This document shows positions 15,778-23,781 of a DNA stretch of 64,000 bases, one piece after another. The notes under the pieces are model-generated. The model had not been told where the DNA came from and did not search any database. It saw only the letters and a program-made list of their open reading frames with translations. Within the stretch, counting starts at the first letter, position 1. Each line of letters starts with the position of its first letter. The position numbers and the translations under genes were made by a program. Source of the DNA: Larkinella sp. C7 (lineage in GTDB: Bacteria > Bacteroidota > Bacteroidia > Cytophagales > Spirosomataceae); the NCBI RefSeq assembly GCF_006149005.1, contig NZ_VBSL01000009.1:1-64000 (forward strand), read 5' to 3'.

Positions 15778-17283
15778 TCAAATCTTTACCTCATAGGGGG
15801 TTCCCGCCCAATACTCGAGTACAGCCCGCTGCTCATCAGTCAGTCGGATTCCCTCATCAGGTGGAAACAAACCGGGCGTGTCGAGTACGCGTCGCAAACG
15901 CCGGGCCAGGTTGTTGCGCTCGTTACTCTCCCGGTTGCGGACGTTATGAGCCGCCCGGCTGTACTGATCCTCTTTTGAGCCTTTGGCGTATTTCCGTTGT
16001 TGGCGGTTTAATGTCAGTAATAAGTCGTCGTCATTCCGTAGAACGACACTTGAAACAAACCGTTGCCCCGGCCGTGGTTGGTCAATCATTACACCCGTTA
16101 CAGGACACACTACCGGGCGCGGCTGGTCTGGTTTTCCACTGTCACAAGGTACCCCGGAATATAAAGGGTTAATTTGTGACAGTGGGGGCGTTGGGGGCGC
16201 GGTTAATTCGTGACAGTCGGGCGGGGTAAAATCGGTTAATTTGTGACAGGTCCCCCCCTCGTTTATCACGGTTTCCTCACTGTATTCTCCCCCCGTAAAA
16301 CCGTTCCAAATGTCAGGTTTTGTCAGGTTTTGCCACCCTATTTTGTGTTGATTAATGAGCGTCAGTAAGTGGTCGTCAACGCTGGTTAATTGTTCCCACG
16401 TTTGACGAACGAGAGCGGCAACCTCACCTTGCCAGTTACTACCGTACTGATCGAGCAAGGTCCGGAAACGGGTTTTATTCCGGCTCAGACGTTGGCGGTG
16501 CGTTGCGGCCTGTTTTACGGTCAGGTTTTCGGGCGTGTGCCAGTAACGCGGGTTCCGGCCTTGCTGGTATATATGCCGTTCGTCGTTGCTCAGGCCCTTA
16601 GTGTCAATTGCCGGGTCGTCAAACAGAATTTCGTTGAATGTCTTGACCAGTAAGGCCCCTAACAGCTTGAAATTATCCACGTTCAATAGATCGGCCAATG
16701 TGCGTAGGGTAACGCCCGTACCGTCAAAATACATCATCTTTTTTACCCGAATCTCAAACCGTAGTACGTTAGCGGCTAGCCCTTTCTGTTTGCCTTTGTC
16801 ATACATTTTTACCGCGTAGCGTTGTCGATCACAGACGAAATACGGGACCGGGCTATGACTATCAATCGCAAACGGCTGGTTTTTATAGCAGATGAGATTT
16901 TCTAAGACTTTGGCAACTGGAAACGCCAATTCAACGTTTACGCCAAACTCTATGTTATTGATGACCGACTCAAACAGGTTAAAACCGTACTCAGTTGCCA
17001 ATTGATCCAGCGTCAGCAACAGGTCGTTTGCGGTGTATTGGTCGGCATTATGTATACCGCTGTTAAAAAACTTGTGCAAACTCCCTTTTACCTCAACCCG
17101 GTAACCTTGTTCGGTTCGGCGGGGAACGAGCCGAAAGGTTAGCCCCCGGTCATGCGCCTTTCTGACCGGATTAAGAATAACCCCAGTTTGCCCGTCAACC
17201 AACGTTCCAAACGTCAAACACTCATTTGTCAGCAGTGCATCAACGTTTACCGAAACGTCCTGTATGGTGATTCCGTCGAACAT
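15778..17283 (-). CDS. G2P/Rep-type replication initiation protein of the island
   Basis: A 501-residue protein. The segments VEVKGSLHKFFNSGIHNADQ, RYAVKMYDKGKQ and LRFEIRVKKM match the pattern of filamentous-phage gene II and Rep_trans-like initiators, which nick DNA and start rolling-circle replication. In that family the N-terminal ~300 residues carry the nicking domain. The C-terminal part is Pro-rich, then basic (NRQQRKYAKGSK, RESNERNNLARRLRR) and probably binds DNA. It is the last gene of the leftward module and suggests that the excised island replicates, but the catalytic tyrosine and origin were not identified. The match is by pattern only. Confidence 0.6.
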   Translation of the reverse strand: MFDGITIQDVSVNVDALLTNECLTFGTLVDGQTGVILNPVRKAHDRGLTFRLVPRRTEQGYRVEVKGSLHKFFNSGIHNADQYTANDLLLTLDQLATEYGFNLFESVINNIEFGVNVELAFPVAKVLENLICYKNQPFAIDSHSPVPYFVCDRQRYAVKMYDKGKQKGLAANVLRFEIRVKKMMYFDGTGVTLRTLADLLNVDNFKLLGALLVKTFNEILFDDPAIDTKGLSNDERHIYQQGRNPRYWHTPENLTVKQAATHRQRLSRNKTRFRTLLDQYGSNWQGEVAALVRQTWEQLTSVDDHLLTLINQHKIGWQNLTKPDIWNGFTGGEYSEETVINEGGTCHKLTDFTPPDCHELTAPPTPPLSQINPLYSGVPCDSGKPDQPRPVVCPVTGVMIDQPRPGQRFVSSVVLRNDDDLLLTLNRQQRKYAKGSKEDQYSRAAHNVRNRESNERNNLARRLRRVLDTPGLFPPDEGIRLTDEQRAVLEYWAGTPYEVKI

Positions 17284-17358
17284 GGCAAAGTGAACCCGCC
17301 CCCACGGTCAACGTGTGGTAAATGCCCGCGCGGGGCGGTTCGTTACATGAAAAATGAG

Positions 17359-17799
17359 TTAAAGAAGCCCCCGGCCAACAACGGATGCCACAAACGCGGC
17401 CCGGTCTTTGGGGAAAGGATAATAAGCCGGGAAGTAACGAAGGGTCATACGCCCGGCATCAGTCGAGAATTGAACGATAACCCCGTTGCGGACTTTACTG
17501 CCTCCCTGTCCAAACGTCACCACATTACCGATGTAAACGCCCGCGTAGTTGGTCCGTTGCAGCCCGGTAAAGAACGTAATCTTTCTTGCTGACCTTTTGC
17601 CCGTACCGGTTTCCTTTTTCTTGGTTTCGGGACCACGTAGGATAAATTCGGCGTCTATATTTTCGTTAAACCGACGTTCTTCAACAATCAATTCACGCGG
17701 AACCTTGCAAAACCCCGGTTCACATTCTATGACAATATACCGGCCCCGGTCAATATCAAGCCGGTACGTCAGGCGGTGGGAGGTGGGTAGATAGTTCAT
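17359..17799 (-). CDS. Hypothetical protein of the island
   Basis: A 146-residue protein without a recognised family. It has strands such as RYIVIECEPG and GVIVQFSTDAGRMTLRYF, and a Lys-rich middle (ETKKKETGTGKRSARKITFF), so nucleic-acid binding is possible. Its ATG overlaps the stop of the HTH gene by four bases (ATGA), which ties the two genes together in one operon. The replication protein follows after 75 bases. Confidence 0.6.
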   Translation of the reverse strand: MNYLPTSHRLTYRLDIDRGRYIVIECEPGFCKVPRELIVEERRFNENIDAEFILRGPETKKKETGTGKRSARKITFFTGLQRTNYAGVYIGNVVTFGQGGSKVRNGVIVQFSTDAGRMTLRYFPAYYPFPKDRAAFVASVVGRGLL

Positions 17800-18128
17800 T
17801 GGTTCCGGCCCTCCGCTGCCTTGTGTTTAAATCGGCGCGGCTGTTTGAGCGCGGCCAATACGTCCGTTTTTTGATAGCGTACGCGCCCGTTGATTTTGCG
17901 CGGAACCAGTACGGCCGGTCGGTCGTCGGTGTCGGTTGCCCAATCGTGCAAGGTGGTTAGACTCACTTGCAGAACATCGGCTGTTTGTCGGCGCGTCAGT
18001 AATTCGGGGAGGTCTGAGCCTTCGGGGGCGGGGGGCGTGTAGTTCGCCAACTCCGAGCGAACCGCCCCACGTACCAGTTCGGTCAACTGGTCGGGGGTAA
18101 TCTGGATTTGTGTTACTGTGCCGTACAT
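17796..18128 (-). CDS. Excisionase-like helix-turn-helix protein
   Basis: A 110-residue protein whose C-terminal half is a MerR-like HTH_17 domain: LLTRRQTADVLQVSLTTLHD, then a wing LVPRKINGRVRYQKTDVLAAL. Such proteins in integrative elements act as excisionases or as regulators of excision and replication genes. I choose the ATG at 18128; a TTG at 18155 would add nine residues. A perfect palindrome lies 53 bases upstream and could be its operator. It overlaps the next gene by four bases. Confidence 0.8.
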   Translation of the reverse strand: MYGTVTQIQITPDQLTELVRGAVRSELANYTPPAPEGSDLPELLTRRQTADVLQVSLTTLHDWATDTDDRPAVLVPRKINGRVRYQKTDVLAALKQPRRFKHKAAEGRNQ

Positions 18129-18180
18129 GGCCGTATTTGATTTGGTACGGCTCAAAGTTGAAAGGAATAGGTCTGTTCAG

Positions 18181-18195
18181 AGTTATACTATAACT
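18181..18195. promoter_or_regulatory. Palindromic operator candidate
   Basis: AGTTATA-C-TATAACT is a perfect 15-base palindrome between the end of the RteC-like gene (18221) and the start of the HTH gene (18128). The related sequence TATAACCAAGTATA follows at 18201-18214. Its position in front of a DNA-binding protein gene suggests autoregulation. Confidence 0.5.
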
Positions 18196-18220
18196 TCGAC
18201 TATAACCAAGTATAATTAAA

Positions 18221-19147
18221 TCACTTACTACCTATGTATTGTTCCACCAATTCAGATAGGTAGGAGATAAACGTAATACCATCCTCAGAAGCCCTAAAAG
18301 AATCTTTACGGGCCTGCATTAACTGCATTGGATTACTAATGGAAGTTCCAAACAATCCGCCTAATTGTTTAGCTAATACTTCTATAGTAACTGGTTTGTT
18401 TGTTGTATTATCAATAATTCTTTGTGACTTTGCCAAAACCCAAACTAATTCTGCAAAGTCTGATTTGTCACCCCTGTCGTCTCTCCAACGAAGTTTTTTG
18501 GTAGGCTCCACGGTTTGGATATTGGGTAAACCTTGTCCTAAATTTTGAACCTTAACAGTTGATGTATCCGCTGGAACCGGATTAGTGAAAGTAGTGGTAG
18601 ATTCCGGTTTTGGGGAGTATAGTACATTGGTTGTTCCCCACTTGTGGGGTTTTATTCCATACCCAATTAAAAAAGTGTGTATAATCGAAGCCACTGAATC
18701 CGCAGCCTTTGAAAATTCGTAACAACATTTCCTGACTTCCTCAACGACTTCAAAAATGTGTTTTTTATCTTCTTCGGTTAACTTTGGTTTTTTGGTATCT
18801 GTATCAAAAAATAATCTACCAAACTGAACGAGTATTTTGTCAACCCATTCGTCAGATTCTATAAATTCATAACCATCCTTCAATCCATATGAATAAGAGT
18901 TAAGATTGGTAATGTACTTTATTCTTTCTGTCGGTCTTAGGTCTGAAGAAAGGTTTGCGTTTACCTCTTCAATTAAATCATTCCCCAGGGTAGAATAACT
19001 TATAAAATCCTTTTCAACTGCCTTATAGAGAGCACCTCTTTCCGGGAACGGACCAGACACGTTTATATTTATAAACTCTTCTGGCAACGTATGGGTAGCT
19101 CTCCAAAAAACTTTATCTATACGTTCTTGAATATCAGTTTTAACCAT
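18221..19147 (-). CDS. RteC-like protein
   Basis: A 308-residue protein. The C-terminal ~90 residues, KLRWRDDRGDKSDFAELVWV, then AKQLGGLFGTSISNPMQLMQ and a final helix, have the W-x-x-x-K-x-x-x-x-E-L pattern and length of the RteC domain, known from Bacteroides conjugative transposons where RteC regulates excision. The N-terminal part is charged and helical and I do not recognise it; the middle (~190-225) is a Thr/Pro-rich linker. AT-rich compared with the integrase. The leader carries the ACTTGGTTTGGTC motif (minus strand) seven bases before the ATG. A regulatory role in excision is inferred. Confidence 0.55.
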   Translation of the reverse strand: MVKTDIQERIDKVFWRATHTLPEEFININVSGPFPERGALYKAVEKDFISYSTLGNDLIEEVNANLSSDLRPTERIKYITNLNSYSYGLKDGYEFIESDEWVDKILVQFGRLFFDTDTKKPKLTEEDKKHIFEVVEEVRKCCYEFSKAADSVASIIHTFLIGYGIKPHKWGTTNVLYSPKPESTTTFTNPVPADTSTVKVQNLGQGLPNIQTVEPTKKLRWRDDRGDKSDFAELVWVLAKSQRIIDNTTNKPVTIEVLAKQLGGLFGTSISNPMQLMQARKDSFRASEDGITFISYLSELVEQYIGSK

Positions 19148-19154
19148 TGACTTT

Positions 19155-19167
19155 ACTTGGTTTGGTC
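19155..19167. repeat. 13-base motif, copy 2, in the RteC-like leader
   Basis: ACTTGGTTTGGTC here; read on the minus strand as GACCAAACCAAGT, ending 7 bases before the ATG of the RteC-like gene. See 8796-8808 and 21173-21185. Confidence 0.5.
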
Positions 19168-19217
19168 TAATAGTAAAATTGCCTTGGTTGCTAGGCAGTG
19201 TTAGTTAATTTGAACCC

Positions 19218-19454
19218 TTACGCGGCACTTTCTAAATCGCTGTAATGCAACATTACCCGACCTAAATCAACTTGCCTAACCTCATCCGCGCTCAGTGTTT
19301 CAACGGCCACCGTGTCGCCTTTGGCGTTAATAAATTCTACTTCAAAAAGGTCGTTACTCCCGTAGATGTGAACAACCGTACCAACGTCCCCCCGGCGTAA
19401 TCCGATGGTCGGGCGGTCGGTCAATAAGGCTACTAAATCAAGTTCCTGAATCAT
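19218..19454 (-). CDS. DUF4926 protein
   Basis: A 78-residue protein with the DUF4926 pattern: E-L-D-x-V-A-L near the N-terminus, RRGDVGTVVHIYGSNDLFEV, and a closing D-E-V-R-Q-V. The fold looks like a small SH3-like barrel. It starts four bases after the DUF6883 gene ends, and these two families are often neighbours in other genomes. A toxin-antitoxin-like or immunity role has been suggested for such pairs, but nothing in the sequence proves it. Confidence 0.75.
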   Translation of the reverse strand: MIQELDLVALLTDRPTIGLRRGDVGTVVHIYGSNDLFEVEFINAKGDTVAVETLSADEVRQVDLGRVMLHYSDLESAA

Positions 19455-19458
19455 GGTC

Positions 19459-19800
19459 TTAGTTATTTGGATATGCTGTGATTAATCGCGGTTCGTAATC
19501 AGGCGGTTCAACCGCCCAAACGGTTATTAATGGGTACGTTTTGCCGTTGGGGGCATTCATCGAACCAACAACAACGTATTTGTGACCCGCCCGGTTAGTG
19601 GATTCATCAATAACCAAACCCATACAGGCAAGCCGTAGTAGATCAACCCGTAATTGTTCGCCTTTGTCGAGCGTGTAGCCAATGAGTTCGTAAAACCGGG
19701 CCTTACTCTTACCGTCAGGGTGTGTCGGATTGAGTAGGTACTGATAAAGTTTATTATCATCAATTCGGGCCTTTTCACAGTTGGGTAATTGGTTTTTCAT
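19459..19800 (-). CDS. DUF6883 protein
   Basis: A 113-residue protein matching DUF6883: LPNCEKARIDDNKLYQYLLN, then THPDGKSKARFYE, KYVVVGSMNAPNGKTYPLITVW (positions ~75-96 in a long strand region) and a final PRLITAYP. The family is of unknown function and resembles small nuclease or toxin domains in being paired with DUF4926. The gene begins eight bases after the integrase stop and is followed after four bases by DUF4926, so integration and this pair share one transcript. Confidence 0.72.
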   Translation of the reverse strand: MKNQLPNCEKARIDDNKLYQYLLNPTHPDGKSKARFYELIGYTLDKGEQLRVDLLRLACMGLVIDESTNRAGHKYVVVGSMNAPNGKTYPLITVWAVEPPDYEPRLITAYPNN

Positions 19801-19808
19801 CAGAACAA

Positions 19809-21167
19809 TCAGGCTACTTTTTGCAAAGGCAAAACGGGAATGGCTGAGGCAACTGATTCGCTGGTGAGTCCCGAAAAATGTGGGTGGTCCAGCATCATCA
19901 ATGCGTTTTGCTCGGAGGAAATTTTGATATACCGTAAAAACACTGCCTCTGAACGGTGACCGGTAATCTTCATAATCGCAACGGTAGGAACCTTTGCCAA
20001 ATACGCATTCGTTGCAAAAGACCGGCGGGCGGTGTGGGTCGTAACCATTTCACACTTTTCTAAATAACGCGTTTCCTTCCTGCCGCCTTTCGTCCGGCTC
20101 ACTTCTACGGAGTCTGTTAGCCCGGCACGTCGGCACAATTCTTTCAGATAATCGTTCATTTTCTGGTTTGTGATCGTGCGCGGGGGAATACCTTCGTATT
20201 TGCTGATGATAGAAAGGACTTTAGGGTTGAGGGGTATAGAAACCCTTTCGGATGTTTTGAGCGTCTTACGCGTCAATATACGCCCGTTGTGGGTAATGTT
20301 TTCAGGCCTTAACTCTGAGAAGTCGGAAAACCGTAGGCCCGTATAACAGCCAATCAGAAACAAGTCACGTACCCGATCGAGTCGGGCGTTAGTGGAAAGG
20401 TCAAGGTTATAAAGTATCGTTAATTCCTCATCAGTCAGGTAAATATTATCTACATCCTCCACTAACTTTTTAAAATCCCGATGTTGGTAAACGTTATTGC
20501 TGTGCATACCGTCGGCGTGTGCCTGTTTCAACATTACTTTAAGGTCTTTGAGCAACGTGCCTACGTAATTGAGCGCGAGGCCCCGACCGGTCAGCCAGAG
20601 TTTAAAGGCGTGGTAATAATCGAGTGAGAAATCTTTGTAATCAATGCCTTTACGTGTTTCGGCCTGGTATCGCTCTAGGATTCGTTTTAACTTCATGTAA
20701 CCTGCCAATGTATAATGAGAGTATCGAATACTTTTGGAGTTTAGACGTTTTCCGGCCTCAGCCTCTTTAACAAACCGCTCAATGTAATCTGTAAACAATT
20801 CCGTTTTTGCCTCAACTACGTTGATTTTTTTAGTCCGGCCTAATTCTGTGTCGAGGTGCTGTTTGATTGTCTCATTATCAAAAGGGATTTGAGCCAGTTG
20901 CAGCGCGTTCAATACCTTTTTCGTAGCAGACCGCCAACGGTCGAGGTGGGCATTGATCGTTTCAAACGGTTCGCGAGCGGCCCGGCTCTTTTGATTGGTG
21001 TACGCCCGTTGGTTGGTTATGTCCCATTGATACGGTTCAATCGTGAGGCCGGTAGAAATCTTGAACCGGGCGTTATCGTAGCGGAAAACAAGGTTGATGA
21101 GCGTTGGCCGTTCGGCTCGGGCATCTTTGAGTAAGAACTTAATGTCCTTATCCGATATGGTTTTCAT
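19809..21167 (-). CDS. Tyrosine recombinase/integrase of the island
   Basis: A 452-residue tyrosine recombinase of the Bacteroidota type: an arm-binding N-terminal domain, a SAM-like core-binding domain (~120-225) and a catalytic domain. Active-site residues are Arg279 (CYTGLRFSDF), His378 and Arg381 (TTHTARRSFATN), His404 (TGHRSE) and Tyr413 (FLRYIK). It catalyses site-specific integration at the 3' end of tRNA-Thr and excision with helper proteins. The gene starts 180 bases inside attR and reads away from it. The DUF6883 gene follows after eight bases. A second integrase is not present. Confidence 0.93.
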   Translation of the reverse strand: MKTISDKDIKFLLKDARAERPTLINLVFRYDNARFKISTGLTIEPYQWDITNQRAYTNQKSRAAREPFETINAHLDRWRSATKKVLNALQLAQIPFDNETIKQHLDTELGRTKKINVVEAKTELFTDYIERFVKEAEAGKRLNSKSIRYSHYTLAGYMKLKRILERYQAETRKGIDYKDFSLDYYHAFKLWLTGRGLALNYVGTLLKDLKVMLKQAHADGMHSNNVYQHRDFKKLVEDVDNIYLTDEELTILYNLDLSTNARLDRVRDLFLIGCYTGLRFSDFSELRPENITHNGRILTRKTLKTSERVSIPLNPKVLSIISKYEGIPPRTITNQKMNDYLKELCRRAGLTDSVEVSRTKGGRKETRYLEKCEMVTTHTARRSFATNAYLAKVPTVAIMKITGHRSEAVFLRYIKISSEQNALMMLDHPHFSGLTSESVASAIPVLPLQKVA

Positions 21168-21172
21168 TGGTA

Positions 21173-21185
21173 ACTTGGTTTGGTC
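21173..21185. repeat. 13-base motif, copy 3, in the integrase leader
   Basis: ACTTGGTTTGGTC, on the minus strand GACCAAACCAAGT, ending 5 bases before the integrase ATG. Same as 8796-8808 and 19155-19167. Confidence 0.5.
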
Positions 21186-21213
21186 AGTTCCAAGTTACGA
21201 ATATTCTAAATAC

Positions 21214-21233
21214 GGGGGACGGAATAGGGGACG
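21214..21233. repeat. Right copy of 20-bp arm-type repeat
   Basis: GGGGGACGGAATAGGGGACG, identical to 8684-8703 and in the same orientation, placed between the integrase start (21167) and attR (21345). Confidence 0.65.
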
Positions 21234-21283
21234 GATTTACTTGATTATTCCGTATTTCTTTCGATAAAGCCAGATAAAGCAAA

Positions 21284-21334
21284 AGGGTTAATCAGTTGAT
21301 TTTGAGGTTTTACGCTCGAAAACTGATTAACCCT
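21284..21334 (-). terminator. Island-borne terminator for tRNA-Thr
   Basis: A perfect 14-bp stem AGGGTTAATCAGTT (21284-21297) and AACTGATTAACCCT (21321-21334), ending 10 bases before the tRNA 3' end. It has the same layout and the same TTGATTTTGAG loop start as the hairpin at 8544-8600, and appears to restore termination after integration. Confidence 0.7.
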
Positions 21335-21347
21335 GATCTGAAAAATG

Positions 21348-21420
<73 letters not shown>

Positions 21421-21502
21421 AAAAACGACTTTTCAGCGTTTTTGTGGGTGCAAATATAGCGGGTTCTTCACAAACCATGCAAGCAAACGCGGCAAAAATG
21501 CG

Positions 21503-21510
21503 TAAATTTG
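21503..21510 (+). promoter_or_regulatory. Possible -7 promoter box of the ABC-F gene
   Basis: TAAATTTG matches TAnnTTTG perfectly and ends 5 bases before the ATG at 21516, which would give a leaderless transcript. No clear TTG is found at the expected distance upstream, so it is only half supported. Confidence 0.35.
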
Positions 21511-21515
21511 CCGGT

Positions 21516-23519
21516 ATGATTTCTCTTACAAACCTGTCTTATTATCTCGGAAGCCGGGCGCTCTATGAAAATGCGTCGATGCACATCAAGCCCGGTCAGA
21601 AAATTGGTCTCATTGGCCTCAACGGAACCGGAAAATCGACCCTGCTGCGGTTGATCATGGGTGAATACCAGCTCGACGGCGGAAGTATCTCCAAAGCGGG
21701 TGATGTAACCATCGGTTTTTTGAACCAGGATTTGCTTTCCTACCAAACCGACGACTCGATTTTGTCGGTGGCTATGCAGGCTTTTGAACGCCAGAACCAC
21801 CTGCAAAAGCGGATCGACGGCCTGCTGCACGAGATGGAAGTCAACTATCGTGACGAACTGATCGACAAACTGGCGCGGGCGCAGGACGAATTTGCAGCTC
21901 TGGATGGCTACACGATTCAGTCGAAAGCCGAAGAAATCCTGGAAGGGCTGGGCTTCTCGACCGGGGATCTGGACAAACCGCTGCGGCTGTTTTCCGGGGG
22001 CTGGCGGATGCGCGTGATGCTGGCAAAACTGCTGCTGCAAAAACCGTCGCTGCTCATGCTTGATGAACCGACCAACCACCTGGACTTACCTTCCATTGTC
22101 TGGGTTGAAAAATACATTCTGAACTACGAAGGAGCGGTTATCGTGGTTTCCCACGACCGGGAATTTCTTGATAATGTGGTGGATAGCATTGTGGAAGTGT
22201 CAGGTGCCAAGCTGAATTTCTACGCGGGAAATTATTCGTTCTACATTGAAGAAAAGGCGCTCCGCAACGAAATTCAACAGGGTGCTTACGAAAACCAGCA
22301 GGCTAAAATCCGGCAGACCGAGCGCTTTATCGAGCGGTTTAAGGCGAAAGCCACCAAAGCCAAGCAAGCCCAGAGCCGGGTGAAAATGCTCGAAAAAATG
22401 GACCGGGTCGATGCGGTGATCGACGAAAATGCCCGCGTTAACTTCCGGTTTAACTTTTCGACGCAACCCGGTCGGCACATTCTGCACCTCGATGAAGTAA
22501 CGAAAAATTACGGCGAGAAAAAAATCCTGACGCACACCACCGCCCGACTCGAACGGGGTGATCACGTGGCCCTGATTGGCGCCAACGGTCGTGGTAAATC
22601 GACGTTGTTGCGGATTATTGCGGGAACCGAACCGACCACGAAGGGCGAACGGCGGCTGGGGCATAATGTCTCGTTCAGTTTCTACGCCCAGCACCAGTTG
22701 GAGTCGCTGAACGTGGAAGACAACATGCTGGAGGAACTGAAATCAGCCAATCCGACCAAATCCGAATCGGAATTGCGGACGGTTTTGGGCTGTTTCCTGT
22801 TTTCGGGCGACGATGTTTTCAAGAAAATCAAGGTGCTGTCCGGGGGCGAAAAATCGCGGGTGGCCCTGGCGAAAGTGCTGCTGTCGCAGGCCAACTTCCT
22901 GCTGTTGGATGAACCGACCAACCACCTGGACATGCAGTCGGTGAATATTCTGATTCAGGCGCTGGATCAGTACGAAGGCACGTTTGTGGTGGTTTCCCAC
23001 GACCGGTATTTCGTCTCGCAGATTGCCAACAAAATCTGGTACATCGAAGACGAGCAGATCAAGGAATACCCCGGCACCTACGACGAATACGAATGGTGGC
23101 TGGAAGAGCGGAAGTCGAATCCGGTCGAGACGCCCGCCAGTACTCCGCAACCGACCGCGACCGCGAATGGTAAACTGGCCGAAACCAGCAAACCGGCCGA
23201 TAAGAATGGGCAAAACCGTTCCAACGGTTCTGCCAACGGCAAGGGCGTCACCAATGACGAAGAGCGCAAGGAATGGCAGCGGGCGTTGAAAAAAGCCACG
23301 CAGCAGGCCGAAGATTTTGAGCAGCAGATTGCCCGGCTTGAAAAACAGAAAAAGCAACTGGAAACCGAAATGGCCGAGCCGAAAGTGGTGGCCGATGGAA
23401 AGCTTTTTCAGTCTAAAACCGCTGACTACAAACGGGTTGGTACGCAACTCGATTCGTTTCAGGCGCAGTGGGAGGACGTGATGCTGGAAGCGGAAAAATT
23501 GGAAAAGAAACTGGGGTAA
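21516..23519 (+). CDS. ABC-F family ATP-binding protein
   Basis: A 667-residue cytoplasmic ABC-F protein with two nucleotide-binding domains and no membrane part; the family acts on the ribosome in translation or antibiotic protection. The first domain has GLNGTGKST, FSGGWRMRVMLAKLLL and LLMLDEPTNHLD; the second has GANGRGKST, LSGGEKSRVALAKVLL and LLLDEPTNHLD. A charged linker (~235-300) joins them. The C-terminus has a low-complexity Asn/Pro/Ala spacer and then a coiled coil (EWQRALKKATQQAEDFEQQI) typical of Uup-like members. I start at ATG 21516 (MISLTNLSYYLG); the longer frame from 21345 would read through the tRNA gene. Confidence 0.92.
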   Translation: MISLTNLSYYLGSRALYENASMHIKPGQKIGLIGLNGTGKSTLLRLIMGEYQLDGGSISKAGDVTIGFLNQDLLSYQTDDSILSVAMQAFERQNHLQKRIDGLLHEMEVNYRDELIDKLARAQDEFAALDGYTIQSKAEEILEGLGFSTGDLDKPLRLFSGGWRMRVMLAKLLLQKPSLLMLDEPTNHLDLPSIVWVEKYILNYEGAVIVVSHDREFLDNVVDSIVEVSGAKLNFYAGNYSFYIEEKALRNEIQQGAYENQQAKIRQTERFIERFKAKATKAKQAQSRVKMLEKMDRVDAVIDENARVNFRFNFSTQPGRHILHLDEVTKNYGEKKILTHTTARLERGDHVALIGANGRGKSTLLRIIAGTEPTTKGERRLGHNVSFSFYAQHQLESLNVEDNMLEELKSANPTKSESELRTVLGCFLFSGDDVFKKIKVLSGGEKSRVALAKVLLSQANFLLLDEPTNHLDMQSVNILIQALDQYEGTFVVVSHDRYFVSQIANKIWYIEDEQIKEYPGTYDEYEWWLEERKSNPVETPASTPQPTATANGKLAETSKPADKNGQNRSNGSANGKGVTNDEERKEWQRALKKATQQAEDFEQQIARLEKQKKQLETEMAEPKVVADGKLFQSKTADYKRVGTQLDSFQAQWEDVMLEAEKLEKKLG

Positions 23520-23781
23520 AATTCCCTGTTCATCCGCCAGACCGGACCCAAAAAGATGCCGGCCGAAAAAAACGCCCAGGTCATTATACCGGCAACTGTA
23601 CCCAGCGCAGGGTTGACGTACCATCTTGGACGGCCGGGCGGTAAGAGGGGCGATTCGCAAGGGTTAGATATACCAGTTGAAAAGACAGTTGGGCGATGCT
23701 AAACCCGTCTTCTAAGGCTCATTGCGTCAGGGTGGAGAGGAAGCGATTTGAAAAATAACGGTTTCTCCCGGAAGCCCCAAC
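23520..23781. other. Intergenic region between convergent genes, possible remnant
   Basis: No intact gene. In one minus-strand frame bases ~23630-23525 encode a hydrophobic stretch (NPALGTVAGIMTWAFFSAGI, then FLGPVWRMNREF) that resembles a piece of a membrane protein and runs into the ABC-F gene end without its own stop. This may be a decayed gene fragment or chance. Confidence 0.3.

Noticed and set aside
22743-23660. 305-codon minus-strand frame overlapping ABC-F
   Set aside because: A shadow of the ABC-F gene rich in Phe, Arg and Leu; no family likeness.
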